Numbered from the stretch's first letter, positions 1-13,751 are shown. The stretch is DNA of 64,000 bases from Eudromia elegans (GCA_003342815.1 PTEX01000024.1:3043159-3107158), one strand, 5' to 3'. Translations and numbers: made by a program. The notes: generated by a model from the sequence alone, not told the origin.

Positions 1-3000
1 AGATGTGGAAGAAACCCCCCTGCTAAGGACACACTTCAAAATATTGCACATTCGTGCTGCTGCCTAGATCACAAACAACAGCCTCTCTCCGCCCTACGAT
101 AGATTTGGAGTTGCCACCTAACTACACCTATTAAAAACACTAAGAAGAAAGAACTCATATATGCTATAGAACATACTTTGTAATTTAACATGTTTCTGCA
201 AGGCTGACTATCTGAAGGATAAGTCACACGCTTCCCTACTTACAGAATATGACTTATGGGCCTATCATCTCCTGTGATATTACTGAAGGAGGAACATATA
301 AAATGGTCTGAGAGATTTATATGAATTTTTGTAGAGGCTCTGGCCATTATTGACATTCCTCTATTATCATTGACCTTTATGTTGTAGGACAAAGAGTATT
401 CCCTAGAGAAGCCACTCAGAAGAAAATCTTATGTGCTGTTCCTGAACATGTCATTTTTATGCCGCTCTACAAAGAAATGCTGCTTAACCAGCTAATTGTA
501 GAAATTGTGTGTCATCTAATGATAGCTCTTCTCTCTAGGAAATCTACAGTAAATTAGCACTGCAAATGGGTTGGGGCAATTCTGCTGTTTTGTGGTACGC
601 TCTAAATGATAGATTTTGCTGGCATGTAGAAACATTTTTGCTTTGTTTCCCAAACGCTGTAAGCTCATCAGCATCTCATCATGTTCTTGAACACAAAACC
701 CGGCAGCACGCGCTGGACATCTGGGAACAGGCTGTAAAAGCAGATTAATTACTGCCTTTTTGTGATACGGTGAAAATGCAGGAACCACCTCTTCACTCCT
801 GGCAACTATATTTTTGTCCTGGTCTTAATTTCAAATCCTTTTCTCTGTACAAAATAATGTTAACAAGATACCTAACCTTGCAATGCCAGGCACATACTAA
901 GAAAATTTGCATTCATAAGGTAGTGTTGCCAATTTGAGGCGGTCACTTCTTTGTCACCACCATGGCTAAAATGAATTTTTGCTGGATGTTAGCAGTCAGA
1001 CATGAGTCTTCTCCTGGGGATAATTTTAATCACGGTCTAGGGTCAGTACAATCTACAGGGCATCTATCTTCAAGAGAGAGCTTGTGTCTGTAGCATTCAG
1101 TACATGGCATTCACTTGCCTGCCATCATCAGAATCAAGTTCCTGGATGGACATTTATCTGTCAGCTCCCATTGCAAGCAACACAAGTCTCAGAAGACTCG
1201 AATAATGAAGAGTATAAAGCAGTACAAATGCTGAAGTGTTAAGGCAAAGTAACAGCTCATAGAACTGTCTCTTTAAATATGCTTTCCAGGCTGTCAAATG
1301 ACATACCTGTTATTACAAGAAGATCTTTAAGTGACTCTTTAAATGACACCATCAGTTATCACTGAAAAAAAAACAATGCAAGCAGAAACTTCAATTCCTG
1401 TCCACTCCCACCCTCCCATCTATGTTCATTACTGCATCACATGCACAAAGAGAGGTGCTTATCAGATAATCACATACCCTGCTCCACTTTTGAGATTATC
1501 ATTTTACATCCCCCATTACAGCCCTTCATGCAGGTATATAATTCTCATTGTCAACATAAGTCTAATTACGCTTCAGATGGACTTCAGGAAACACCAACAG
1601 GTTTGTGTTCTGAAAAGACATAATAATTCAAAATGTTACTGATTTGAATTGAGCATAAAAAGCAAAAACAGGATTGTAAATTCTGTTAACACCTATATTT
1701 TTAAAAAACTTTTAGTCAACAACTGCAAATCTATCTTTAAGGATCTGCTAATCTTACAATGACCATATATTCTAGTGCTCTGGGCTACGCAAATGCAAGT
1801 TTGTGTGACGGACTCAAAAAACAAGAAGTTAAAATACTGTAATTGTTTGTAAACCTAAATGGGATCACTGTGAATCCAGATACAATGGAATATTAGTTTT
1901 ATTTATTCAGTTCTTGATTCCAAATGGCAATTACATCATTACCAGAAACAGAAGCCTGGTGGTAGAGAAATAACAATACTAATGATCTATGTTTTTCTAG
2001 GAAATGGTAGAGATTGAGAGCGGAAGGTCAAGAGCCCTAATTTCAGCTAAATAAAATTTTTACCATTTTTTCTTAGAAGTATCTCCTACAGAAAGGAAAG
2101 ATCCTCTCATCCTCCGAGTTCTTCAAGAGTTCAAATATAAAATTGGAAGACTTTAATTAAAATCTCTATCTTTAAATAGATTGAGCAGAAATTTTAACCC
2201 AGTTCCTCCCACACGCTATTCCAGCATATTAAGCATCCAGCTACCTCAGGAAAAAAGCAGACATCCTCGCCTAAAGCAAATGCTCCAACGCTGTCTGTTG
2301 TTACAACCAAGCTGTGCATCAGAGCAAGTTGGCAACAAACTCCCAGACCGCTGAGTGCACACTCACGAGAACCACCTCAGTAGCTGCTGCTTTACTTCCA
2401 AGAATCATGACACTGAGACAGCCCCCAAAATATCCTCAAGAAAAAGCTAAGAAGGATCTCCTCTGGAGATGTAAGTGCACTTGGGCAGCCGCTGCCCCCA
2501 GTCTCAGCAAGGCCACAAGGCCACCCTCGGTGCAAGGGAAACACAGAGGACACCCGTGTCTCCTGCAGATGCACCCATCACTGCTCGCTGCTTCGCACCG
2601 GGTGCACACTCATTTAACTCAACGCTGAGCTTGTTTCCTCTTTCCACCTTGCACTGATTTAGTAATAGCAGTATTCCTAAGTTGGGTTCCTTAAATAAAG
2701 ACCAGGTTGTGTTTTGCTGCTTGAAGCGAAACAAAAGCTTCACTAGCAATTCCTTCCTGAAACTCCCTGCTACCAGAGCCCCAATTTCTGCCTCTATTCT
2801 TCAAAGGAGCCCTGCAATTTGAGGTGATGTAGGAGTCTTCCGTGAAAGTACCAATTATAAAGAGAGAAAATGAGCTGGATCCACGTCTGTTGTACATTCA
2901 TCTGCATCAGCTTATGTGAGGTAAGAGTCAGATCTCAATACACGTTACACCCCAAACCGCCATTTAAGTGCTAGAGAAGAAATGACACAAGTCCCTGTTT

Positions 3001-5640
3001 AGTCATTGTAGTTGAATCTAGAAAATACTATTAAAAAAACCCTTCTCATCAGATAATTTCAAAGACATCAGAAAACAAAGGCCCATAATAAAACCTCTTT
3101 GTCCACTTTAGTGCATAATACTGCTCTTTCAAGCAAATAACATTAACAGATAACACACAAATCCCAACTATTTAATAACTTAAGATCATCATTTTCAGAA
3201 ATATATTGAGGAAAATAATTACTGTCATATCTCTACAATGCAATTCAAGCTAACTTTACTACACCTAGAACCCAACATACTGCCTCCTAGTCATGCTAAC
3301 TGAAAACAATTTTCCAAATTGCCCAAGTCAAAAGAACAAAGTTATCCCTTTTTTAAAACATCCTATTTTCACTAAGCCATGAATATAACAGCACCTGATT
3401 CTCATGTGTGACTGTTTGAAGTAGAAAACTCTGATCCTTCAGCAAAGAAAGGGAAGCAGACGCAGGAATCATCAATTACATTGTCAGAGATAGGGAAGCA
3501 CACAGGAGCAACCCCAGCCGCAAGCACCCAGTGGAGTGATACAAAAAAGGAGCCCTTCCCTTCGCTCTCTTCCACAGCCTCACCGATAAAACAGGAATTG
3601 AACTTGCACAATCTAAATTAAAGGTAGGAAGAAGAAAAAAAAAAAAAAAAATACATTTGGGAAACACTCTCCTTGGCCTTCAAATTATGGAAAAGATTAT
3701 ATGCCCACAAAAAGAAAAAAATAAGAAAAAAACAGCAGTGATGCCTTGTACGCTGGTACTGTGTTCAGCACTTAGAAGCACACAGACATTTTTCATTCCC
3801 TAGGCAGCCCCCTGTGCAAGAACTTAAGTATTTCTCAGATTGAATAAATAGTGCAGAATTTGATCTCAAGTGATCAACACCATTATTGGGCCATGCTTCA
3901 CTTGTTTTTCATTTTTAAAGTTCAGGTTTGGCAAACAAATTAGACTAAATGAAAAAAAACCCATGGATTTCCATGTGCCTGTGAAAAGTAAGAGGGCAAG
4001 TGCTATTGGGCTGAATGACTTTTCTGTAAACAAAGAACGGCGTGTACAGGAGATGTTCCTGTCACTGCTCAAGGTCTGTCTACCTTTTATTTGAATCCTG
4101 GAAAAATGTAGAAAATAAGGACATACATTCGAGTGCTTAACACCACAATCCCAGAGAGTCCGTGTACCGGCCCCAACTCAAACCTGAAGACAGAACAACT
4201 GGCAGATGCTGCACAGAGCAAGACTCTTCTATGAGTTCGAGCAGACCAAGCCGTTATGCGCCAATAGCTACTGGCCACCTCTACAATATACACTGGAGTA
4301 CCTTTCAGCAGCATGTATGATATTATGATAGTTAGCAACCCAGCTAATGGATAACTCACTGGCAAACAGGCCTTCTGCCAAACAGATGCTAAATGCATAA
4401 AATGCAAGTACCTACAGCACTCATCCCTGGTAGACAGGCCGCTTCCCCAGTGGTACTCATCATCCTGCCTGGAGAGTCTTGCACAGCTTCTCTCTGATGA
4501 CAACGCCTTTTCTTAATGGACAGCAAGCTTTGTCCAGCATTTGTCACCTAGTATTTTCCCTAGCATTATGTTAAGGAAAGCTTTTTAAGGCTTTTGTTAG
4601 GAAATGATGTTTTGAATTATGGTAGGTAGGTCCTGAGCTGTTCTTGATCCTCCATAAACATACAGATTCCCACACAGCTCCGCTCATTCACACCAGATGA
4701 GCTTGTATCCTATACAGATAATGTTCTACCCCTTAATCGGTTCAGTTCAGAAGAACTGAAAGGAATTGTTCTCACAAGGCCATGCAGAGTCAGGTGTGCT
4801 TCTGTAGAAAAGGGAAAGCTCCATCCAGGATCAGGAACTGGAACCGTCTCCTCCACAAAACTTCCAGTCAGCTCTTATTGTGATAAGAGTGACACTTGTG
4901 ATAACTTGGGAACATGAAAAAGATCGGCACCTACCTCACTACCAGAATAACACATATAACCAATACTTCAAAATTCATTTAGAGTATCTGACATATGCAG
5001 TGAGTTATTTGATTCAGGGTGGAAAAAGAAAGAGAGAAAGAAACTAACTGAATTTACATTTCAAAAGTTTGAGGCATTTATGTGGAACTCATGGAACTGG
5101 AAAACCTTTAATCCTTCTTTTCTAGGCTAAGTATCAAGACACTCTTACAGTGAACCCTGTCGTGTTACAGGTGAAGTCAGAGGAAGCTTTAATTGACTGA
5201 GGCTGTGGAATACATATGGGAAGACAATGACACTCAAAAGCTACAAAGATAATTGATGAATTCTGTTTTTACAGATGGTAGAACAAAAAGGGTTTGATGA
5301 AAAATCACCTTACAGAGCTCTGAAAACAATCTTCCTCTTGGTAGCAATTCAATACTTGCAAGCACAGGGCAAGTAGCAGAGGTTATCTGCCTTCAAAAGC
5401 TTTAAAATGAAGCCTCTCTGACCTCGGACATATATTGCCTAAGCTGCACCTGCCCAAGTAAGTCACTCTTGCACTAGGGTATGGTTAAGAAGTAAAGGCT
5501 TTTAGGTGCTTCAAGATTCCTGCATGGAAGTCACTAAAAATAACACCTGATTGTTCTTTAGATAATCAACAGGAGGTTGCAAGGCTTTATACAACAGAAG
5601 CTCACCAGACCATGCTTAGTTAAACATCAAGGGTGACAAA
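1..5640. other. Non-coding stretch, no gene recognised
   Basis: This is A/T-rich single-copy-looking sequence with stop codons frequent in all six frames. The longest frame, 138 codons on the minus strand at 4087-4503, contains hydrophobic and Cys-rich runs but no domain I recognise, no convincing splice sites and no neighbouring exon, so I do not call it. A slightly G+C-richer piece lies at about 2470-2620 and is open in overlapping frames on both strands, as expected by chance. Apart from the poly-A tract listed separately and a short GA-rich run at about 5021-5043, I see no element in it. Enhancer-like conserved non-coding DNA could be hidden here, but a single sequence cannot show conservation. 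Confidence 0.7.
3635..3651. repeat. Poly-A mononucleotide tract (17 A)
   Basis: An uninterrupted run of 17 A follows a purine-rich lead (ggaagaag). No retrotransposed body or target-site duplication is apparent around it, so it is listed as simple sequence rather than the tail of an element. Confidence 0.9.
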
Positions 5641-5650
5641 AACAAAGAGA

Positions 5651-5682
5651 TACATACATACTTACATATGTGTGTGTGTGTA
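5651..5682. repeat. TACA/TG microsatellite
   Basis: A short compound microsatellite: two to three TACA-type units are followed by catatg and about six TG units (5669-5680). It is short enough to be of limited polymorphism. No gene is adjacent. Confidence 0.85.
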
Positions 5683-7198
5683 TCTGCATCCTACTGTCTT
5701 CTAGACACTTGTTTTTTCTCTTTCTTGGTTGTTTGACGGAGCAAAGTGTTTTGGGAGTTTGAAGGTACAACACAGAGCTTATCTCCATGGCTGCAAGAGC
5801 AAACCTTTGCAGTAGAGCAAGAAAAGGAACCACCTACCACTCAAGTCCTGTCTCCTTGGGACTGAATTTGGGGGGAAAGGACCTGAAACATACGGCTGCG
5901 TAGCCTCTCCAGAGACAAACGACAGAAAAAAATGCACTAGGGCAGACTACTTAAGACATGTAAGCATCATGAAGACTAGAACAGGGAAAAGGCTGCCATT
6001 CCACACGCCCTACATTGGATACTTTTTTTTCCTGTAACTGATCATGTTTGACAATGCATACTTACTCAAGCTATGATGCCTGTTGACACTATTACTATAC
6101 ATAAAATATTTTAAATCAATAAATATTCCTGTTAAAATTGAGGAACTTGATTTCCTCACCAATCTGTGCTAATGCCTTTTACTCCCTCAGACGCTGCTGC
6201 TGCTGCGCTCCCATTAGCAGTATTTATCTAGAAAAATACTAGAACTTTTTGACACATTCATTGTGAACCAATGTGAAGAAGTTACTCAAAAAAATATTTC
6301 AGACTTTTCACAAAGAAATACCACACCTCAAACGTCTCTCATATGACAATGTTTTCTGCCTATAGAAAAAAAAGAAATATCAGCTCCCAAAAGACACGTC
6401 TTCACTTTTGATAACTGCAATCATTTAGACTTACAGCAGTGACCGGGGATTTTCTTTGCGTGCCTGTTTGCATTACTCCCTTTGTTTTTAGGCACTCGGA
6501 ACCACAGATGATTTGAGCCAATATTGACCTTTAAATATCAGTTATACCATCTTGAGATAAATGAACACTACTACTCAAAAGCTGTCTGAGGCATGCAGAA
6601 GCCAGGGGAATGAGTGGCTTAGCTAGCAGCACTGTTATTAGCACTTCTTATTAATGAATAAATACAGGTGGGAAAATGAAAAAATAACGGAGTGATTTTT
6701 ATTTTCTTTTTAATGTTTCAGCCTATAAAATACAGAGCGTACCAAGTGACATTTTAGCATCTTCTAGGTTACCAGAAGCATTAGCTCAGCTTCTTTCCTA
6801 CTCAGTATAAGAGTCAAGCTGTAACAAAGGTGCAGAAAGGATGTTTTCCTGCTGTTATTTTCCCTGTTGCATTCCACCATGAATGCCATCAGTGAAGGAC
6901 ACTGAGCTGCCCTGCTTGCCACCTTTGTGGACCATCTACCCCAGGACTGGCCCCACATATGAGAGTACTATGAAAAATCATCTCAAGTAGCTGGGAACCC
7001 CACCCAGATAGCACCCAGTGCTTGCGGTAGGTCTTCCACGCCACAGGTCCAACAGGTTGTACCATCAAAACACGCCTGTGGACCATTCAGTACTCCATAG
7101 ATTATTTCAAATTTATTCAAACCATATGACATCTTGGATTTTCAGCATTTTTTTTTCTAAAGAGATACTTATTTTAAATGTAACAAAAGCACTTTATA

Positions 7199-7232
7199 CA
7201 TATGTATATATGTGTGTGTACACACACACACG
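7199..7232. repeat. Self-complementary TATG/TG/CA microsatellite
   Basis: An alternating purine-pyrimidine tract runs from ATGTATATA through TG units to CA units. The central tgtgtgtgtacacacaca is a perfect inverted repeat, so the tract could extrude as a hairpin or adopt left-handed DNA. It is simple sequence with no associated gene. Confidence 0.9.
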
Positions 7233-9530
7233 TTCACTGCACAAAATTAAGACTTGTTTCCAAAACCTACCAGTAGAAGTCAACAACCAAAAGAAACACA
7301 GCCCTACCACTGCAACCCAACTGGGGATTCCAATAGCAACGATTTTTCTAAGACCTCTTTTTCTAGGAAAATGTTGGTAAATAAGTGAAATTTATCATAA
7401 TTATTCAGGGTTCCCCAATCAGCAACTAACATATTTCAGAGAGAGGTTCTCCTTGCGGGATCATTTTGCCAGCATCATTCCCCTCAGACCTTCTTGCAAC
7501 TGGCTTTTTATTTTCTCTGTTACTGACCGCTATCCCACAGAACATGAGTTAAGGTAGATTCCACAGCTGATCTGCCATGGAAATTCGTCTACATTTTATA
7601 GCTCTATTTTGCAGTGAAAAATGGTAAAGGACAAAAGGTTATCTCAGGAATAATATGAGGAAATAAAATCTTCCAGAAAAATATATACTCTAAAAGTTAA
7701 TTGGACTTTGACAGGAAAATACTCTATAGAAAATAATCATACTGCCATTCATATTTTTGTTTTAGTATAGTATAAGGTCAAATCATCTTTAACATGATGT
7801 GACATGTGGAAAACATGCAAATTCTCTAAAGTAATGTTACAAGAATACACATAAAATTTTCAGAACTAAGTGGAAAGTCAAACACAATTCATCTTGTCTA
7901 AACACACATTCTCTTTTCCCTGAATCATCCTCAGTAGTAAAAGACTATGATCTACTGTAGACATTTCCAAGAATATAAATCTTGCAGCAGTTGCTAATGA
8001 TTCTCTGGCAAAGACAGAAAAATTTAGAAGTCTAGTACAGTATTTTTGAACTACAGGAATAAAGTGTAAATTCTGCTTTTTTAAGAGTCAAGAAAAGTAC
8101 TTCAGAGATGAAAATGAAAGAAACAATTATAAGCCAGGTACAGAATTAATAAAGCAAATATATTACTTATACAGCATTCATTTCTAATAGAGACAGAAAT
8201 CTTAAAGAGGTCATAGTTTGTATGTTGTTTTCTATGCCCAAAATATTTAGATCAATTCTTCTGCCACTTGCATCCAAATTACTGCGATTAAAGTAAGAGG
8301 ATACAGTGATAATGTGGCAGAAGAGACCTGTAAAAAAAAAAAGGCCTCAAAGGCTCAAACTAAACTGAAATCAATGTCACATATACTGCTCAAAGCTTGA
8401 AATTCAAATCAATCTCAGAACTCCAAGACCATGTTATTTTCACCAACAGTAAAGAATAGATCTAAATAAATAAAGCAGTATTCTCACTAATTGCTACTTA
8501 TCATCTAAAGCTCTAGGATACAGCATTTCAGAGTGAGAAAAATAAAGGCCACTAGAAGAAACTGTGTTACAAAGAACATAAGTCATATTTCTTCAAGTAA
8601 TAGTCAAGAAAAAAATATTCAAGCTTTTCCTAATGACAAGTTTCTTAAACTCAGTTTCCTTCAGTCTTTCAACAAGAAATTGTGTTCAAATTCTTATAAT
8701 CATTTATTTAAAATCTTAAAATATTTAAATCCTTTATTTCTAGGGGAAGTATACCTGGTCAGAAGACACAATCACACTAGTTCACCTTGCTAAGACACCA
8801 ACTGGTACTTGACCTTTTCATCTCTTCTTTTCTCAGGTTACAAAAGAAAATTCCTGTTTCTCTTTCCAGTCTCAGCCTTTTAGTTAGTAGGAGGATCTCT
8901 TGAAAGGAGACGACTATAGCTGGAACATGGCAAGTAGAGAAGCTACCATTTACAGACCCGACTATTTTTACCTGAAGTGGGCACTGCCACTCATTTTCTC
9001 AGGTTTTACATCCAAGTGTTACCCAACTGTTAACGACAGCTGTACTGCATAGGTGATATTACACAGAATAAGCAACCTCAATAGTTCTCTCCAGGGTGCC
9101 AATATACATGTCAATGGATATCGCTTCTCCAAACAGATCTGCCAGGATCAAGGATTTTGTGGTAGCAACCATTTGAGAGGAAAAAAGGAAACAAAAGGCA
9201 CCTAAAACATGAGGTAAAACAACTCACTGAAGCACTTCAGGAGAGGCCACCACACCAACCTGCGAGCTCCAGGAGTGTTGGGAGCAGGGGGAGCTGAGCT
9301 GGCCTTGGATCAGCCTCCCCATTGTCGCCCAAGGACCAGCATGCTCGGCTGCACCGCGAGAGGCTCAAAGCTCTGGGACCATCAAATGACATGGCAGGAC
9401 TGCCATGGTCTGTTCCAATCATGGACGATATCTGGAAGCCAAGCGCTAGAAGGCTGCACACAGTGAACCCTTGCCTCCAGAAGAAGCAAGGCCTAGCAGG
9501 GCAAGGATATCATTTGAAGACTGCTCTCAG

Positions 9531-9581
9531 GTTTTTTGTTTGTTTGTTTGGTTTTGGGGTTTTTTTTTTGTTTTTTTTTTG
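9531..9581. repeat. T/G-rich low-complexity tract
   Basis: GTTT units grade into G-interrupted T runs (ggttttgggg, then ten T, G, eleven T). Its complement resembles the A/C-rich tracts at 41178-41227 and 44521-44578. No element body is recognisable next to it. Confidence 0.85.
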
Positions 9582-11465
9582 CAAAAGCCCTGAAAGCGGC
9601 CTCTGATTTCAGATCTGTGATTAAGAAACATTTAGCAAGAAATAGAATTCAAGTATCTATTTTGGTTTATGTTTTACATGTTATAAATATAGTGCACTCA
9701 TATCCAGACTTTGTTTCAGAGTCCTCCCTCTAATAGTTTTTTCTTTATTTGAAGAATCTACTCATAATATTCCAGGGGTTCACCTGTGTTCAGATCAAAA
9801 CGACAAAACTTTAGCAAAACCGAGAGGAAAAACAAACTCTCAAAAAATTAACAGCCTCTTTGCAGCAATATTAAAAACGGAGTTCCTTGGCCTCTGCCGG
9901 CTTTGTTTTAATGGGTCACACGCCGTTACATCAGTCACACACTGTTATGATAATGTGCTGAGACGAACCACAGCAATGCCACGGCAGCCATGGCATGTCA
10001 AGCACCAATATCTTGAAACTAAGTCTGAAGCAGGTCTTACATGTGCTTAAGTCTTTTGATCCAAACACACGACCTAAGTCCCAAGCCTACAAGGGCTCTC
10101 AGTTAGCAGAATTGTGGAAGTTTAACTTGGGGGTGAATACCATAATACTGCAAGTTTTCCTTGCCTCTATCGCCTTCCCATTCTCAAGATGGGTATGTTA
10201 ATTCATGCACTCTCCTGCCACAAAAGCACACCGTTAAAATTTGTAATTCAGAAGGACACTGCAAGAAAGTAAACTTGTTTTGTATTCATTACAGAGGTAA
10301 CAAAATAACCACAACAATATTATTTTCTCCTTTCTATTTAGTCTAAAGGATTGTCAACAACAGCTAAACTACAAATCAAATTATTTAAAATAACATATTC
10401 TTATTCAATATAGGTGACATAAGACTCTCTAATTTTACCATGCAGTCAGGGCACGGTTTCAGCTTTTACTCCTTCTCAAATATCCACAAGGATTAATTTT
10501 TTTTATTTTTTTAATTTTGCCTCTGCCTGAATCGCATTGTAGGCAGCACAGCATGTGCTACAGCGCCCTGGCCAAGCAGACAGGCTGCTAGTTAAATTCA
10601 GGGTGACAACCGTTATCTTTCAGCACACAGAAATTCTGCTACACAAAACAGCTCCTAAAATTACAACAACTCTGTATGATGCACAGACATCACTCATTTA
10701 AATATGGACCAAAGAGTCAAACAAGAAATCTTTATTTGGTCAGCCTGTCAGATGATTTATCCCTGCAGTTGAACTGTCTCTTGCTTTTCCTTTAGAGAAC
10801 ACCACTCCTCCATTAATCTCTATTTTTATTGCTTTTTCTGGTAGACATAAACTACAGTCTCCCCTTACTTGGATTTAAATGTGTAGCCATACAGCTGTAA
10901 TTCCCCTTTTGTAGAAAGTCTTCCAGGAAACAGAGTAATAAGGAGTCAATGGCAAAGACTGTGCGACAGCAACTTCACGGACTCTTAAATTATTCCACGG
11001 TAAGTGTTAACCTCACACTACATTTACATTTGGAAGGTTAGTCCTCTTGAACTCACTCCAGGCATTATACAGACTCTGAGGGCCAGATTTAATAAGAACA
11101 ACTTGGTCAGAGTAGCTTAAATTTATACAAGCACAAAGGCAAGTCATTAGAGATGCAGTTCACATAAAAGCTATGCATTTATGCATTCAGATTCTGCCCC
11201 TTTTTCTACTTGGCAGAAGAACACGAGGAGAAGAAAAAAGAAGATCAAAAGCTATGCAAGTTTTGTAAGAAGCCAAGTTAGTTCATAAGACCATGGAACA
11301 AAGTAATGTTATTTCCTAAGTGGATGTGGCCTTAAGTGTCTTAAATATGCCTGCAGCATGCTGGAGGCAAACAACTACTGCAGACCTTCCTCCTCGTCGT
11401 CTTCGCCACTACTTTTTGTTCACTCATTAGAGGAAGTTTTCCCTGTGTGTCTTAACAACCTCAGC

Positions 11466-11498
11466 ATCACCACCCCCACCCCCTCCACCCCCCCTTTT
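11466..11498. repeat. C-rich tract; G-quadruplex motif on the minus strand
   Basis: C runs of 5, 5, 2 and 7 lie at 11473-11477, 11479-11483, 11485-11486 and 11488-11494. Read on the minus strand, the 7-G run can be split as GGG-G-GGG, giving four G tracts with loops of 1, 4 and 1 bases, which satisfies the usual quadruplex pattern. The call of a motif is direct; actual folding is inferred. Confidence 0.75.
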
Positions 11499-13153
11499 CT
11501 GGGAACACATTTAGGTTGTTCTTTTTTTGGAGGGTACATTCGCAAAATGCATTTCCAGGGACACACTCAGGTACCTTGCAAACGCATGCATTCACACACA
11601 GACATGCACCCTTTCAGAATAAAACTGTTATTTTGCTTAAACTTTCTTTAAAACAGAGTGGCAGCGTAACGTCCTTTGCCTGTAGGTTTGCTATGTTTAA
11701 CAGCATTACCAGCTGTCACTAAATTCATGTGCTATTCATAAATGTAACTCAATTTTTTGGACAGCTGTTCATCTAGGCATAAACACATTCATTCTAATGG
11801 CTACATTAGCTCTACATGTTTATTTGTTGGTTGTGTTTTTTTAACTTTCATTCAATATGATTACTTTTGACATTCTCCATCAAATAAGTTCTTCTGTTTG
11901 AGAGTTTTCTTACTTTCATTTGTTTTAAGCCAATCAGCTACATTTCCTTTCATAACAGATGTTTTAATATGACGGACAGCCTGTGACAAACAGATGGACT
12001 TGGTCTAAATCCATTCTCAAAAACCTGTCCCATTAATAATGAAAAGCTGAGCTCCCGGGAATATAAGCCAATATTCAGCACACCTTGACTCTTGGGAAAT
12101 TCTGCACACCTCCTGGGTGAATTTTAACCAAGCAGCTATGAGTGTGTCAATAGTAAAGGAAACAGCAGCAACATTTTACCCAAAGTAGAGCAGTCTGCTT
12201 ATTTTCATGCATAAGTTATCTCTATTATGGGCTAGAATATGGCACTGAAATGTAGAGAACATAAAATGGGAGGGAGACAGCAGGTGGGAATTGGGTTTGC
12301 ATCACATATGGAACAGTCACAGACTAATTTAGGAAATGAACACGGAGTCAATGGAGACTTCTCTTTGTCTCATGTAGCAATAATTTCAAAGACAGCAAGA
12401 AATGGGAATCTGTATCTGGCACAGAAGACCTTCCTCTCAGTTCTACGGGAAAGGGACCAAATTTCAATTCAGGGTCTCTGCAGTCCTTCTGTGATTCCCC
12501 AAGTAGCGTGCCTTCCATTTCCTCCTGCGAACCTCCACCGCTTCCCTCAGCACAGAGGACTAACTGGGACATCACAGCTTGCAGACAGAATAATTAACTA
12601 TTGGTCACAGGATAGTTAAACTTACTTTTTGTTTTGAAAAAGCATCAGAATTCACTATTTTTGATTCCTTGAGACGCTAGAGACTCGTTAAAGCATCAGT
12701 GCATTGGTTCATTTCTTTGGATTCACGGGTGCCCTGATCATCCATGTATCGGACCTGATGTGCCACAGCACACACAACCACATAAGCATATAATCTTTTG
12801 ACTTTCCTGTGACTATTTCATGGTCACTAGGGCTATGAAATATAGTAGGAAAGCCTAAGATGTAAATCATAGAAATCATAGAATATAAGATACCAAATCC
12901 AAAGGTTTTCAAGTACGAATTTCGGCCCAGATTTCTGTGTACTTCTTTCAATTTTGTGACAGAAGCACTGGCAGGTGAGAGAAAAATTAAAACAGAAAAA
13001 GGGAAAAGAAGGAGGATGGTAGTTAGAAGGATGAAAGGAATGAGTGAGAGAACGAAGAAGGCTGGAAGCACAAAGTGCTTCAAGATGAAGACGGCAGAAC
13101 AAAATCGATGGATGTGTTTGAATAATAAGAATTATTCATCACTTATGTAGCAT

Positions 13154-13235
13154 TCAGATGATAAGGCCCAAGCACAGAGAGGTGAAGAAAGTATCTTGCA
13201 GATCAAAACAAATGTGGAGGGACTCAGTCTACACC
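13154..13235 (+). mobile_element. MIR-like (CORE-SINE) relic
   Basis: The stretch carries cagatga followed, after ten bases, by gcacagagaggt and then gaag. This is the order and spacing of the conserved core-to-3' region of MIR-type tRNA-derived SINEs (cagatga, then gaggcacagagaggttaag). The following bases drift away from the consensus, as expected for an ancient copy. It matches the plus strand in sense orientation. MIR/CORE-SINE relics are known at low copy number in birds and other sauropsids. A profile search would decide; a chance match of a 12-base core plus 7 spaced bases cannot be fully excluded. Confidence 0.5.
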
Positions 13236-13751
13236 CTTCCTAATAAAAAGCAGTATATAAAGTTTTACACAATCACCAACGATTTTGAACAGATCTGCTA
13301 CATGAGATTCCCTACTTTCCACAACACTGAGGATGCCAGTTATCTGCACAAGAACTAGAAGAGGCATCCTCATCTTTTCGTCATCACTGGCATCTATTTG
13401 TCAAGACACCTTTAATACTGGCGCTTATTAGATCACTAGAATAAAGCACAGCTCAACAATGAGACTTAACACATACCTGCTCTTAGATCCAGGCAGGAAG
13501 CACTAGTCATGCTAGGGATGGAGACTTGAGCTGTGGGGAAGTCATTTTGCCTAACAGAGCTCTGGGACTCTTAGAAACAAAGAAAGAATACCAGGTGAAT
13601 GACTATTGTAACACATAACAACATGAAAGACCATATTTTAAAATAGCAATAGGGAAAAATAGAATTAACGGCTACACTCCAAAATATAGATACGTGATTA
13701 ATCAACCTGCCACTGGATGTCACCATTTTTTGAGACCTGAAGAACCCAGAG

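Larger units (their letters stand above)
5690..11460. other. Non-coding stretch, no gene recognised
   Basis: This is A/T-rich DNA with no reading frame over 120 codons. The 120-codon plus-strand frame at 7018-7380 runs through the TG/CA microsatellite, which explains its Tyr-Val-Tyr and Thr-His runs, and it is not credible as protein. A G+C-richer piece at about 9240-9500 is open on both strands in several frames without any recognisable domain. A purine-rich run occurs at about 11225-11246. An 11-base A run lies at 8332-8342. The sentence-like motif 'gagggccagattt' near 11080 hints at an ancient repeat but is too short to call. Confidence 0.7.

Noticed and set aside
3740..3790. ggtactgtgttcagcacttag, faintly like the 5' part of MIR or L2.
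   Set aside because: Too few matching bases and no continuation downstream.
7018..7380. 120-codon plus-strand frame.
   Set aside because: Part of it translates a TG/CA microsatellite; no domain or exon signals.
12860..12890. TCATAGAA-type units resembling the CR1 terminal octamer repeat.
   Set aside because: The sequence that should follow in a CR1 end (ggttggaaggga-like) is absent on the expected side, so two units alone may be chance.
12709..13083. 124-codon minus-strand frame with a membrane-segment-like start.
   Set aside because: The hydrophobic run is the translation of the complement of a purine-rich tract at about 12970-13075. There is no domain, and an overlapping 89-codon frame is equally open.
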